The position numbers and the translations under genes were made by a program. 22,653 bases of DNA from an uncultured Lachnospiraceae bacterium (GTDB lineage: Bacteria; Bacillota; Clostridia; Lachnospirales; Lachnospiraceae), in assembly GCA_910586755.1 (NCBI GenBank), contig CAJUJM010000098.1, positions 1 to 22,653 of the forward strand. Direction: 5' to 3'. Of this stretch, positions 14,511 through 22,134 are shown piece after piece (within the stretch, counting starts at the first letter, position 1; each line of letters starts with the position of its first letter). The notes beneath the pieces are model-generated. The model saw only the letters and a program-made list of their open reading frames with translations, did not search any database and was not told the DNA's origin.

Positions 14511-14537
14511 ACCCCCAACTCTTTTAAATTTGGGGGT
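14511..14537 (-). terminator. Terminator of the toxin-antitoxin operon
   Basis: ACCCCCAA (14511-14518) pairs with TTGGGGGT (14530-14537), an 8-bp stem with an 11-nt loop, followed by TTTTT on the minus strand, about 22 nt after the toxin stop. Textbook rho-independent form. Confidence 0.9.
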
Positions 14538-14558
14538 ATCATTCAAATTACTGTAAAT

Positions 14559-14873
14559 TTATCTTTTGAGAATATTCTGCCAATCAGCTTTATTATACAA
14601 AACCCTGATTATGTATACTACGTCATTTTGCATATCATAATAATAAAAAATGTTGTAATTATCAAAGTATGTTATGCGTATCCCCACACGCCCCAGTAAT
14701 TCATCTCCTACTAACGGGTGTCCTTCCGGATATTCTTCCAGCTTACCTGCTGCATCTAAAGTGCCAACGGATATCCTCTTCGCCGCCTGCGGATTACAAA
14801 GATCTACAAAGATATAGTATTCTATATCCAGCAGGTCATGCTCTGCCGGCTCAGTAAATACCACCTTAGCCAC
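14559..14873 (-). CDS. RelE/ParE-family toxin
   Basis: 104 residues, GTG start at 14873 overlapping the antitoxin stop by 8 nt. The pattern TEPAEHDLLDIEYYIF near the N-terminus, a central LEEYPEGHPLVGDELLG and the C-terminal YIIRVLYNKADWQNIL match the ParE/RelE fold, including the terminal R-x-L-Y-x-x-x-D-W motif typical of the ParE-like branch. Such toxins act on gyrase (ParE) or ribosome-bound mRNA (RelE); which applies here cannot be told. It forms a two-gene operon with the 54-residue antitoxin and ends at a strong terminator. Confidence 0.9.
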   Translation of the reverse strand: MAKVVFTEPAEHDLLDIEYYIFVDLCNPQAAKRISVGTLDAAGKLEEYPEGHPLVGDELLGRVGIRITYFDNYNIFYYYDMQNDVVYIIRVLYNKADWQNILKR

Positions 14874-15030
14874 GTTCTTTTCTTCTCTTTTCCATTTTTT
14901 CCCTTACTTCTTCAATTGTACTGGTTCTGCCTTCCTGCATTGCTTTATAGCCTTCACCAATTAATCTATATAACTCCAATTTTGCAGTATCCGACGTTTC
15001 TGCAGTTATTTGCGGTTTGATTGCTAACAC
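14866..15030 (-). CDS. Antitoxin partner of the RelE/ParE toxin
   Basis: 54 residues with a GTG start at 15030, preceded by AAAGGGTG. The middle reads KLELYRLIGEGYKAMQEGRT followed by STIEEVREKM and a Lys/Arg-rich tail. This is the usual short antitoxin that precedes ParE/RelE toxins in Lachnospiraceae: a helical segment that wraps the toxin and little DNA-binding domain. The 8-nt overlap with the toxin indicates coupled translation. Between this start and 15315 the DNA is AT-rich with no gene I can support. Confidence 0.8.
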   Translation of the reverse strand: MLAIKPQITAETSDTAKLELYRLIGEGYKAMQEGRTSTIEEVREKMEKRRKERG

Positions 15031-15315
15031 ATTTTTCACACCCTTTCTGAGCAGTTACAGATATATCTTTATTCTCAACAACATATTCCGAATATATTTT
15101 GCCGTCTATATTGTATGCTATAAAATGCAATAATGCTCATCCGATTAATCATACAAAAAGGAAATTTTTACAAAGTGTATTTTAAAACTTTTCTATCACC
15201 CAAATAAGCCATTCATTTATCAAAATAAGCACCCGATATAATCGTTGATATGTTGTTGGGACAAAAGTACGCACATCTCTACATTCATCATTGTCCAAAC
15301 TTATAATTTTCAGTC

Positions 15316-16350
15316 TCAAGGAATTTTTCTATCCGTTATTACCTTTTTCTTTGCTGTACTGTGAATAATTTTAATATTTTCCAAATACGCCTCTTCAACT
15401 GGAGACAAGTTCTGTACTTGATATTTTCTATACTCCTCTGTTGCCTTCTCAATTGCCTGTGCGTGACTAATTTTGCCTGCTCCCTGTAATATCTTTTCAC
15501 CCGTTGTTTTTAAAACATTATCCAGATGTTTTACATAATCTGACATATACATAGGATTATGACGTATAGCTTGAATTTCTGCAAAATCAAAATATCCTGA
15601 CACAATATTATTTAAAATTTTTAACTCATCATCATTGAGATAATTCTTTGCAATACCTATATCCTTCAATACGGGGAAATCACCTGAGAAACTTTTTAGT
15701 CCCATAAAAGGCTGATTTGCATCTGCACGCTCATATATAACCTCTGCCGCTGTATGTCCATGCGCCGCATAATGCAATTTATTTTGTACCATTTTAAAAA
15801 ATGCAATAGATTCTCTACTCTTTGGATTATAATCAACACTTGTTGCATACAAATCTAGTACCTGTCGATACATGACCTTTTCAGATGAACGAATATCACG
15901 AATACGGTCGAGCAACTCCTTCCAGTAATTCCCGCCAGCGTTTCCTTTCAAGCGCTCATCATCCATAGTAAAACCTTTAATCATGTACTCTTTCAGTCGT
16001 TCTGTAGCCCAACGCCGAAAATTAGTTGCAATTTTGGATTTTACGCGATATCCAAGAGAAATAATCATATCAAGATTGTAATGTATTGTATTATAATTTT
16101 TTCCATCCGCAGCAGTTGTTCGGAATTTCCGAACAACTGCATTTTCTTCTAACTCTCCTTCTTCAAAGATATGCCTAATATGCTCACTAATATTGGATTT
16201 ACTCGTTTGGTAAAGTTCACATAATTGTGCTTGTGTAAGCCAAACAGTTTCGCCTTCCAACTTCACATCAATTTTGGTATGTCCATCTTCCGTTTGATAA
16301 ATAAGAATTTCATTTTCAACAATCCTTGAATTATCTTTCTTATTCTCCAC
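15316..16350 (-). CDS. RhuM-family protein
   Basis: 344 residues with a GTG start at 16350 (GAGGGGG 7 nt upstream). It has the RhuM signature: an N-terminal winged-helix-like part (VWLTQAQLCELYQTSKSNIS, EHIRHIFEEGEL) and the block HYNLDMIISLGYRVKSKIAT followed by FRRWAT. The C-terminal half contains NKLHYAAHGHTAAEVIYERA and the family's long helical end. RhuM proteins were named from a Salmonella pathogenicity island and are spread by mobile islands in gut bacteria; they are often next to toxin-antitoxin or restriction genes and their biochemistry is not settled. The gene is complete and follows the DUF1016 remnant by 14 nt. Confidence 0.9.
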   Translation of the reverse strand: MENKKDNSRIVENEILIYQTEDGHTKIDVKLEGETVWLTQAQLCELYQTSKSNISEHIRHIFEEGELEENAVVRKFRTTAADGKNYNTIHYNLDMIISLGYRVKSKIATNFRRWATERLKEYMIKGFTMDDERLKGNAGGNYWKELLDRIRDIRSSEKVMYRQVLDLYATSVDYNPKSRESIAFFKMVQNKLHYAAHGHTAAEVIYERADANQPFMGLKSFSGDFPVLKDIGIAKNYLNDDELKILNNIVSGYFDFAEIQAIRHNPMYMSDYVKHLDNVLKTTGEKILQGAGKISHAQAIEKATEEYRKYQVQNLSPVEEAYLENIKIIHSTAKKKVITDRKIP

Positions 16351-16364
16351 CTTGCATCCCCCTC

Positions 16365-16623
16365 TTATCGTTCCATTAATCTGCTTTCTATCTGTAACTC
16401 AAGTGTTGTTTTACTCCAACCATTTTCTATTGTTTTGCCGGCATACCATATGCGTTCTTAATTTATCCATCAAAATAATATTTGTCCGCTATGGTATTTG
16501 TGCAACGAGCCGTTGCACAATTTCATAATCTGCCCAACACTGTGCGAATTTACGCATATACTTAATATTACGCGGCGAAAACCCTGACATTTCTGGAAAA
16601 GCTGTTTTCAAATCTTTTGACAT
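16365..16623 (-). pseudogene. DUF1016 (YhcG-type) N-terminal domain remnant
   Basis: Minus-strand residues SKDLKTAFPEMSGFSPRNIK and KYMRKFAQCWADYEIVQRLV match the DUF1016 N-terminal domain. The expected Trp after VAQIP is a TAG stop (16489-16491). Beyond it NIILMDKLRTH continues, then a small deletion near 16450 shifts frame into WYAGKTIENGWSKTTLELQI before a stop at 16365. The PD-(D/E)XK nuclease domain is absent. On its left-hand coding side it is fused directly to the 3' end of the recombinase gene, so this is the host side of an insertion or deletion junction. Confidence 0.82.
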
Positions 16624-16627
16624 TCGG

Positions 16628-18337
16628 TCAAAGTGAAGTTCTACCTCGATATGTTTCAGATCTAAGTTTTGAAAGCAAACACGCGACTTCGACTGTCTTT
16701 TCGTTGAGCAACCGAATTTCATAACCCTCTTGTCCATCATAATAAACAGGAAACTTGAAGTTAATCTGCCGAATAATGCGTTCATCCGTTTTCCGTTCAG
16801 GGTATAACTCTATGCTCTCAATGAAATTCCTAATAAACTCCTTCTTCTCCAAGTCTGTCATTTTATAATATATTATATCAAAGTGTTCCAGAATTTTATA
16901 GACTTCTTTTGCTGTCAAATGCTCGCTATACGCATTATGGATTTTCTCATTCGTGTCAGTAATCATGTCCTCCATATCACTGATTTTATCATAAAGCGTA
17001 TCCAAACGGTCTTGCATATCCTGATACTTCCGGTCATAATGCTTATCGCTTACATCCAGCTTGTCAAGCATATCCATCAGTTTCTTTTTCGCACCGGTCA
17101 GCTGACGGAGCTGCTGTCTCAACTGTTCTCTTTCTTCTTCCAAAGCGCTGACGTCTATTTTCTGTTCCAGTCTGTGTTGAATGAACTCTCCAAAGCTTTC
17201 ATTATTTATCATATCCAGGATAACTTCTTCCACCTGCTGGTTCAGCTCATTCTGGTTCAAAGAGAATTTGTAGTCACAAAAATGTTCTTCATCCATTTTC
17301 TTACGATGGAGACATCTGTAATAAAAATCATCCTTATATTCACCAGTCTTTTTATTTTTCCGCCGGCGGACGGTTCCCGCCATTCCCGTTCCGCAAAGCG
17401 GACACTTAATAATACCAGACAATATATGCTCATGCTCCAGACTATGTGTTTTATTCCATTTTACACTGTTCTCTTTTCTCTTTTGCTGTGCTTCTTCCCA
17501 CAGGTTTTCATTGATAATCGCATCGTGTTTTCCGTCTGCAAGAAGGTAATCGTCCACCTTGACCCGATGATACTGATCTCTGGTGCCTTTCACCTTTTGC
17601 GTCTTGCTTTTGCCATATGCAATTTTTCCAGTGTACACGGGATTATCAAGAATATTCACTATAAGTCCACGGGTGAAATAGTTCAGCTCAAAATCCCTGC
17701 CCTTCCGTTTTTCATAGCCATGCTGGTTCAGATAATTGCAAATTGCATCAATACCCATATCTTCATTGACATACTTTTTAAATATGATTTTTACAATCTC
17801 TGCCTCATCTGGCGCAATAACAAGAGTATCCTCTTTACTGTCAATGATATATCCAAATGGTGCAAGACCGCCATTCCATTTTCCTTCTCTGGCTTTTTGC
17901 TTTCTTCCTTCCATTGTCTGAACCAGAATATTCTCTCTTTCTATTTCAGCCACGGCAGAAAGCACCGTGATCGTCAGCTTACCCGAATCTTTAGACGAAT
18001 CAATTCCATCCTCTACGCAGATCAGGTTCACGCCAAAATCCTGAATGTATTGTAATGAGTTCAGAACATCTGCCGCATTACGTCCAAATCTTGACAGCTT
18101 AAACACTAGAATATAATCCACCCCATCCCGGTCATCCGCCACATCCTGAAGCATTTGGGAAAACTCCGGTCTCCCCGTAATATTCTTGCCGGACTTTCCC
18201 GCATCGCAATATTCACGGACAATCTCCATGTGCTGAAAATCAGCATACTTCGTCAAACGGTCTTTTTGTGCTTCTAAGCTGTAGCCCTCTACCTGCATTG
18301 TGGTAGAAACCCGCATATATAGATAACACTTCTTCAT
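16628..18337 (-). CDS. Large serine recombinase 1
   Basis: 569 residues from ATG 18337, one nt after the stop of recombinase 2, with AAGGA at good spacing; an in-frame ATG at 18349 overlaps that stop. The N-terminal resolvase domain (1-145) has the catalytic Ser11 in YMRVSTTMQ, and YILVFKLSRFGRNAADVL. Next come a recombinase domain, a zinc-ribbon (CPLCGTGMAG, then YRCLHRKK with a later Cys) and a Lys/Glu-rich coiled coil (about 390-470). The C-terminus VEVACLLSKL is followed by nine residues from an altered frame. In the other frame the DNA reads LDLKHIEVELHFDRM, the usual continuation, so the tail appears frameshifted near 16655-16672. Activity may survive, since the lost tail is outside the catalytic core. 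Confidence 0.88.
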   Translation of the reverse strand: MKKCYLYMRVSTTMQVEGYSLEAQKDRLTKYADFQHMEIVREYCDAGKSGKNITGRPEFSQMLQDVADDRDGVDYILVFKLSRFGRNAADVLNSLQYIQDFGVNLICVEDGIDSSKDSGKLTITVLSAVAEIERENILVQTMEGRKQKAREGKWNGGLAPFGYIIDSKEDTLVIAPDEAEIVKIIFKKYVNEDMGIDAICNYLNQHGYEKRKGRDFELNYFTRGLIVNILDNPVYTGKIAYGKSKTQKVKGTRDQYHRVKVDDYLLADGKHDAIINENLWEEAQQKRKENSVKWNKTHSLEHEHILSGIIKCPLCGTGMAGTVRRRKNKKTGEYKDDFYYRCLHRKKMDEEHFCDYKFSLNQNELNQQVEEVILDMINNESFGEFIQHRLEQKIDVSALEEEREQLRQQLRQLTGAKKKLMDMLDKLDVSDKHYDRKYQDMQDRLDTLYDKISDMEDMITDTNEKIHNAYSEHLTAKEVYKILEHFDIIYYKMTDLEKKEFIRNFIESIELYPERKTDERIIRQINFKFPVYYDGQEGYEIRLLNEKTVEVACLLSKLRSETYRGRTSL

Positions 18338-18338
18338 T

Positions 18339-20312
18339 TTATCCTTCATCTTTTACGTTCTCACTTTCCATCACTTCTATGGAAGCATCTATCATTTTAA
18401 AATGCTTCAATGTCTCCAGTATCATTTTTTCTTTATCCTTCGGACACTTGGGAACCTTTTTCTTTGGGTCTGCAGCCAGATTGTAATTCTTACCCATGTC
18501 CAAACTGTATTTCCGTTTTATCTGAGCAATATAAAGGGTATGTACGTTTGCCCCAAAAGTGTCTTTGATGTATTTTTTTATCTCTGCATAGGTTGCTTTT
18601 GCTTCTGCTGCAGTCAGCTCAGTTTCAGAGCAATCTAATATGAAACGAATATCGTTTTCTGTATTGCCTTCCGGTGTCAGACCATCTTTTCCATATGAGA
18701 CTGAAAAGCGAAACGATATACTTTTTAATATTCTGCCATCTGTTTTTTCTTCTGGAAATACCTCTATCCTTTCAATGAACAGCCGGTACATCTGCCTCCG
18801 TTCTTCACATGACATCTTTTCATATAGTTTTTCAAAATGATCCAGCATAGATTCGATACTATCAGCTGCCCTAACGCCTTTGTTTACCGCTTCAATTTTC
18901 CCGATGACTATCGAAATCTTTTTTTCAACCTCATCCACTTTATCATAGCTCTCATCAAGGGCGGATTGAATTTTTTCATATCTTTTATCATAATCTTCGT
19001 CAAACACATCTAAATTGTCCAGTTCCGTTCCCAACTTCCTTTTCTGCATTTCTAATCCCCGCAATTTTTTCCGAAGCTGTTTTAAATCCCTTTCCAATTT
19101 TTCAACATCTGACTTTTCTCCGCTTGAAGCAATGACCGCACTTTTAAATTCTGGCATCCTGCTCAGTTTTCCTATGATTTCGAACACAGCGGCATCCAGT
19201 TTCTCCTGATTATACCTATGGCGAAATGGACACGTCCGCCCATTTGCTTTCCGAGAATTATTGCAGGCATAATAATGGATTGTTTTATAATAGCCGCCTT
19301 TGTTCTTATTGACATGTTTATTTTTTGTCGCTATCATTCCACTTCCACATACTGGACACTTTACAAGTCCGGACAATAAACTGATACGTTCTGGCTCATC
19401 AACCTTCTCATTCACTTTCGATAGACTTTCCCGCTTTTCTTGAACTTCCCTCCATTCCTCCTCCGTAACGATTGGTTCATGGACTCCCTGAACAGTTATA
19501 ACCTTGTCCAAATCTTTTTTAATCAGCTTACCATCCCGCCCCTTTTTATTTGTCCTCCGGTTATATAAGAGCTTGCCGCAATAGAAAGGATTATCAAGCA
19601 CACTTGTCACAAAATCAAATGTAAATGGCCTGTCCTGATCGGAATCCTTCTTTCCCCTTACATAGCCATTTTCATTGAGATAGGATACAACGGAAGTCGC
19701 AGACATGTTCTCCTTCAAATATAGGTCATAAATCAGGCGGACAATTTTTGTTTCCTCCTCTGCCAGTACCAGCTCTTTGTTCTGATTTCGGTAGCCATAT
19801 GGTATTACTCCCCCTGCCCACTTTCCATCCATGACCTTCTGGATTTTTCCTGCCATAAACTGGACTACAATATTTTCCCGTTCTATCTCTGCCACAGCAG
19901 AAAGGATTGTGAGGGTAAGCCTTCCTCCCTGTGTTGAGCTGTCAATCGCATCATTCACACTTATCAGGTCAATACCATAATCCATAAGCAACTGCAATGA
20001 CTTCAATATATCCGCCGCATTTCTCCCAAATCTGGATAATTTAAAAACAAGGACATAGGAAATGTTATCTTTCTGGCAAATAATATCCTCCATCATCTGT
20101 TGAAATGCAGGACGTCCCTTTATATCCTTTCCAGATTTTCCGGCATCACAATATTCATCAGCAATTTCCAATTCCCTGTACTTTGCATATTCGTATAGGC
20201 TCTTGCTTTGTGCTTCCAAGCTGAATCCATCTGTCTGCGTCATTGTGGATACTCTTGTATATAAATAACATTTCTTCTTTTTCTCCTGCTGTTTCATAAA
20301 ATGGTTGCTCAC
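18339..20312 (-). CDS. Large serine recombinase 2 with a C-terminal extension
   Basis: 657 residues (GTG 20312; an ATG at 20297 is an alternative with GGAG 14 nt away). Catalytic Ser22 is in YTRVSTMTQ, with YVLVFKLSRFGRNAADIL in the resolvase domain, a recombinase domain, a zinc-ribbon CPVCGSGMIATK and a coiled coil at about 400-470. The last 98 residues (AEAKATYAEIKKYIKDTFGA, LYIAQIKRKYSLDMG, KCPKDKEKMILETLKHFKMI) form a separate block that I recognise as the tail also found at the end of rlmD/rumA-type 23S rRNA methyltransferases in Lachnospiraceae. It precedes recombinase 1 in the same transcript. Two or three serine recombinases in tandem are common in ICE-like elements. Confidence 0.9.
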   Translation of the reverse strand: MSNHFMKQQEKKKKCYLYTRVSTMTQTDGFSLEAQSKSLYEYAKYRELEIADEYCDAGKSGKDIKGRPAFQQMMEDIICQKDNISYVLVFKLSRFGRNAADILKSLQLLMDYGIDLISVNDAIDSSTQGGRLTLTILSAVAEIERENIVVQFMAGKIQKVMDGKWAGGVIPYGYRNQNKELVLAEEETKIVRLIYDLYLKENMSATSVVSYLNENGYVRGKKDSDQDRPFTFDFVTSVLDNPFYCGKLLYNRRTNKKGRDGKLIKKDLDKVITVQGVHEPIVTEEEWREVQEKRESLSKVNEKVDEPERISLLSGLVKCPVCGSGMIATKNKHVNKNKGGYYKTIHYYACNNSRKANGRTCPFRHRYNQEKLDAAVFEIIGKLSRMPEFKSAVIASSGEKSDVEKLERDLKQLRKKLRGLEMQKRKLGTELDNLDVFDEDYDKRYEKIQSALDESYDKVDEVEKKISIVIGKIEAVNKGVRAADSIESMLDHFEKLYEKMSCEERRQMYRLFIERIEVFPEEKTDGRILKSISFRFSVSYGKDGLTPEGNTENDIRFILDCSETELTAAEAKATYAEIKKYIKDTFGANVHTLYIAQIKRKYSLDMGKNYNLAADPKKKVPKCPKDKEKMILETLKHFKMIDASIEVMESENVKDEG

Positions 20313-20338
20313 TCCATTACTGATAATCTGTTTTTTAT

Positions 20339-20367
20339 ATTATATCATTGTTTCATCCATCTTTCAA
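20339..20367 (-). promoter_or_regulatory. Promoter of the recombinase operon
   Basis: On the minus strand TTGAAA (20362-20367), a 17-nt spacer and a perfect TATAAT (20339-20344), about 27-40 nt upstream of the recombinase 2 start. The terminator at 20371-20407 lies just upstream, so the recombinases are expressed separately from the genes to their right. Confidence 0.8.
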
Positions 20368-20370
20368 CAG

Positions 20371-20407
20371 AAAAAACGCCGGCTCACTTATATTGTAGTC
20401 GGCGTTT
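20371..20407 (-). terminator. Terminator between the 57-residue gene and the recombinases
   Basis: AAACGCCG (20374-20381) pairs with CGGCGTTT (20400-20407), an 8-bp stem with an 18-nt loop, followed by six T on the minus strand. It overlaps the stop codon of the small upstream gene. Confidence 0.75.
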
Positions 20408-20561
20408 CGCTGCTTGTTTCATGCTCTTTTTCTTCTTTCTGTATTTCTTCCAGAACTTCTTTTCCGTATTTCTCTATCATCCTTACAATAAATGCTGCAC
20501 ACTTCTCCTTGTTCTGTCTGCTTATCCTTTCCAGCTGGGCGTTCCTATTTTCTTTTGACAT
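20388..20561 (-). CDS. 57-residue helical protein of the mobile element
   Basis: ATG 20561 with an AAGGAAG site about 8 nt upstream (a GGAGG also abuts the ATG). The sequence begins MSKENRNAQLERISRQNKEK, continues CAAFIVRMIEKYGKEVLEEI and ends in a Glu/Lys/Thr-rich tail. It is predicted to be nearly all helix and highly charged. The position between the sigma-like gene and the recombinases is typical of small accessory proteins of integrative elements, but I cannot assign a function. Its upstream region is an imperfect copy of the region upstream of the sigma-like gene. Confidence 0.7.
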   Translation of the reverse strand: MSKENRNAQLERISRQNKEKCAAFIVRMIEKYGKEVLEEIQKEEKEHETSSETPTTI

Positions 20562-20589
20562 CCTCCAATCTTCCTTTCCTTAATTTGAA

Positions 20590-20662
20590 AAGAAAAAAAT
20601 ATTCTTTTCACTAACCCCTTCCCCCAGAGGCTGGAGAACAAGCTGTCACAGAATTTTGTATC
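20590..20662. repeat. Imperfect ~70-bp direct repeat, copy B (upstream of the 57-residue gene)
   Basis: Matches copy A at 21357-21428 over about 70 bp. Shared features in the same order are an AAATAT..TTTCAC block, a C-rich stretch, CAAGCTGTCA (20639-20648) and TTTTGT. Each copy lies upstream of a minus-strand gene. The palindrome in this copy is CCAG-cct-CTGG. Confidence 0.6.
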
Positions 20663-20671
20663 GGGAAATTC

Positions 20672-21325
20672 TCAACTGAAATAGTCGAGTACACGTTCCC
20701 ATTCCTGTTCTGTCAAACAAAGTTTTTCCGCTTCACACTTATCTGTTATAAAGCGCCGGCAGCCCGGATACTCTACATCTACAATTCCCAGTTTTAATAA
20801 ACTTTCCACCACCTCCTGTGCTCCTTTTCTTCCAAGGTTCCTGTACTGGATATTCCAATCTTCTCTTAACATCAGACGAAGCAGCTCATAAACCGTACCA
20901 ATACCATGACGCTTTAAACAGTTGTATGGTCTTATGGATAACTGCAAAATCTCAATGCGCTGTTCTAAAATCTTATCTTCCACGGTAAGCAGCCTGCTCT
21001 TTTCCTTTTCCATCGCCATACGGACATTCTCTAAAACAGATGCCTCATGCGCCGCAAACCCTTCCCTGATATAAGCCGTTATCGCTGGGCGGCTAAGTTT
21101 CCGTAACGCCCGTCTCACGATCTGCTGTATCCTGCTTCTGGTCAACGCAAATTCCATACCGATTTTGGAATAACTCATTCCTTTTACATAGCGGTATTCC
21201 AGAACCTTCTGCTCCCGTTCCGTCAGCTGTTTCAGAGCATATTCCAGTCCTTTCATTTGATCGTCTGATAAAATCTGTCTCACCGGAATATCTCTCAATA
21301 AATTCAATGGATAATCTGCCCACAT
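20672..21325 (-). CDS. Sigma-70 region 4-like protein fused to an RNA polymerase alpha-CTD-like domain
   Basis: 217 residues from ATG 21325 (GGAGG 9 nt upstream; the ATG at 21331 is only 2 nt from it). Residues about 22-80 match sigma region 4 (LTEREQKVLEYRYVKGMSYS, then KIGMEFALTRSRIQQIVRRA). A helical linker follows. Residues about 125-185 resemble the RpoA C-terminal HhH domain (LSIRPYNCLKRHGIGTVYEL, then YRNLGRKGAQEVVESLLKLG). Sigma region 2 is absent, so it is not a full sigma factor. Such fusions are carried by conjugative and mobilizable elements of Firmicutes and probably steer polymerase to element promoters. It is transcribed away from mobC across the oriT-like region. Confidence 0.8.
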   Translation of the reverse strand: MWADYPLNLLRDIPVRQILSDDQMKGLEYALKQLTEREQKVLEYRYVKGMSYSKIGMEFALTRSRIQQIVRRALRKLSRPAITAYIREGFAAHEASVLENVRMAMEKEKSRLLTVEDKILEQRIEILQLSIRPYNCLKRHGIGTVYELLRLMLREDWNIQYRNLGRKGAQEVVESLLKLGIVDVEYPGCRRFITDKCEAEKLCLTEQEWERVLDYFS

Positions 21326-21356
21326 TATCATTCTCCTCCAATCTGCTTTCCCGCTT

Positions 21357-21428
21357 CACAAATATATTTCTTTCACTTATCCCTTCTGCCGGCAGCTGAA
21401 AGTCAAGCTGTCATATTAAGTTTTGTGT
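21357..21428. repeat. Imperfect ~70-bp direct repeat, copy A (upstream of the sigma-like gene)
   Basis: Partner of 20590-20662, with CAAGCTGTCA at 21404-21413. It includes the palindrome CTGCCGGCAG, in the place where copy B has CCAGCCTCTGG. Confidence 0.6.
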
Positions 21429-21506
21429 GCGGCTTGTTTTTGCTTTTTTCCCGATAGGGATATATGAGAGGGATTTTCTTTTCCAGGGCAAGATTCGCCT
21501 ATGTGA

Positions 21507-21703
21507 CACAAAAACCCATTTCATGGTTTTTTGTGCACCTGGCATATCTTGATGGGGATTCCGGCTCCCCATTCCCTCGGTTGCTGCACACAATGAGATT
21601 GTGCTATTTGGCTTCCACAAAAATTGTGTTCGCAGCGTCATACAGCGTATGCCGGGTATGCTGACGCATAAAAGCATCCTTATCCCCAATTATTCGGGAT
21701 AAG
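21507..21703. other. Candidate oriT: nested inverted repeats between the sigma-like gene and mobC
   Basis: Within 200 bp there are a 13-bp stem with one mismatch and a 3-nt loop (21507-21519/21523-21535), ATGGGGA/TCCCCAT (21552-21558/21566-21572), CACAAT/ATTGTG (21589-21594/21598-21603), CACAA/TTGTG (21616-21620/21624-21628), a GCGTCATAC/GTATGCTGACGC pair with a 3-nt bulge (about 21634-21666) and CTTATCCC/GGGATAAG (21679-21686/21696-21703). This density, directly upstream of mobC and the relaxase, is what a relaxase/MobC recognition region looks like. The nick site is not identified. No gene lies in 21332-21732. Confidence 0.65.
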
Positions 21704-21732
21704 ATAAAAAAATACAAAGTAAAGGAGAGCTT

Positions 21733-22134
21733 ATGCCAAGACCAGAAAAAGACACAGAAATAAAACGCTCCCACCACATTACCCTTCGTCTGTCAGATGC
21801 AGAGTTTGAGTTAATAACCAGAGTCTCGCATGAGGCAGGCTTATCACGTTCCGCTTACATCCGCAAACAGTTATTAGATGGAATGGTGAACATTACATAT
21901 GAAGTGGTTGCCGATGTGCCGGAGCTACAAAAGCTGACCGCAGAGTTTGGAAAAATTGGGAGCAACCTAAATCAGATCGCACGGTATTTCCACATGGGCG
22001 GCATCCGCTCAAAGGCAATGCAGGATGAAATACATGAATGTATCTCTCAGATTTTTGATATGAGAAAAGAGATTGCAGAAATGGCAGGTAATTATCATGG
22101 CAGTGTTGAAACATATCGCAAGCAAAAACGCTGA
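21733..22134 (+). CDS. mobC: MobC-type relaxosome accessory protein
   Basis: 133 residues; AAAGGAGAG precedes ATG 21733. The N-terminal ribbon-helix-helix part (SHHITLRLSDAEFELITRVS, then EAGLSRSAYIRKQLLDG) binds DNA, and the C-terminal LQKLTAEFGKIGSNLNQIAR region is the MobC signature. MobC helps the relaxase open and nick oriT. The relaxase start lies inside its 3' end (38-nt overlap), so the two are translationally coupled. The hairpin at 21679-21703 sits just upstream of the ribosome binding site and may be its operator. Confidence 0.92.
   Translation: MPRPEKDTEIKRSHHITLRLSDAEFELITRVSHEAGLSRSAYIRKQLLDGMVNITYEVVADVPELQKLTAEFGKIGSNLNQIARYFHMGGIRSKAMQDEIHECISQIFDMRKEIAEMAGNYHGSVETYRKQKR

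Noticed and set aside
15031..15315. Possible short coding frame upstream of the antitoxin (minus strand, reading AYNIDGKIYSEYVVENKD)
   Set aside because: It looks codon-like but has no good start and overlaps the antitoxin in another frame; the antitoxin frame with its coupled toxin is better supported.
16883..18055. Plus-strand open frame of 390 codons opposite recombinase 1
   Set aside because: Its translation is a Phe/Ile-rich shadow of the Lys/Glu-rich recombinase coiled coil, with no ribosome binding site or family features.
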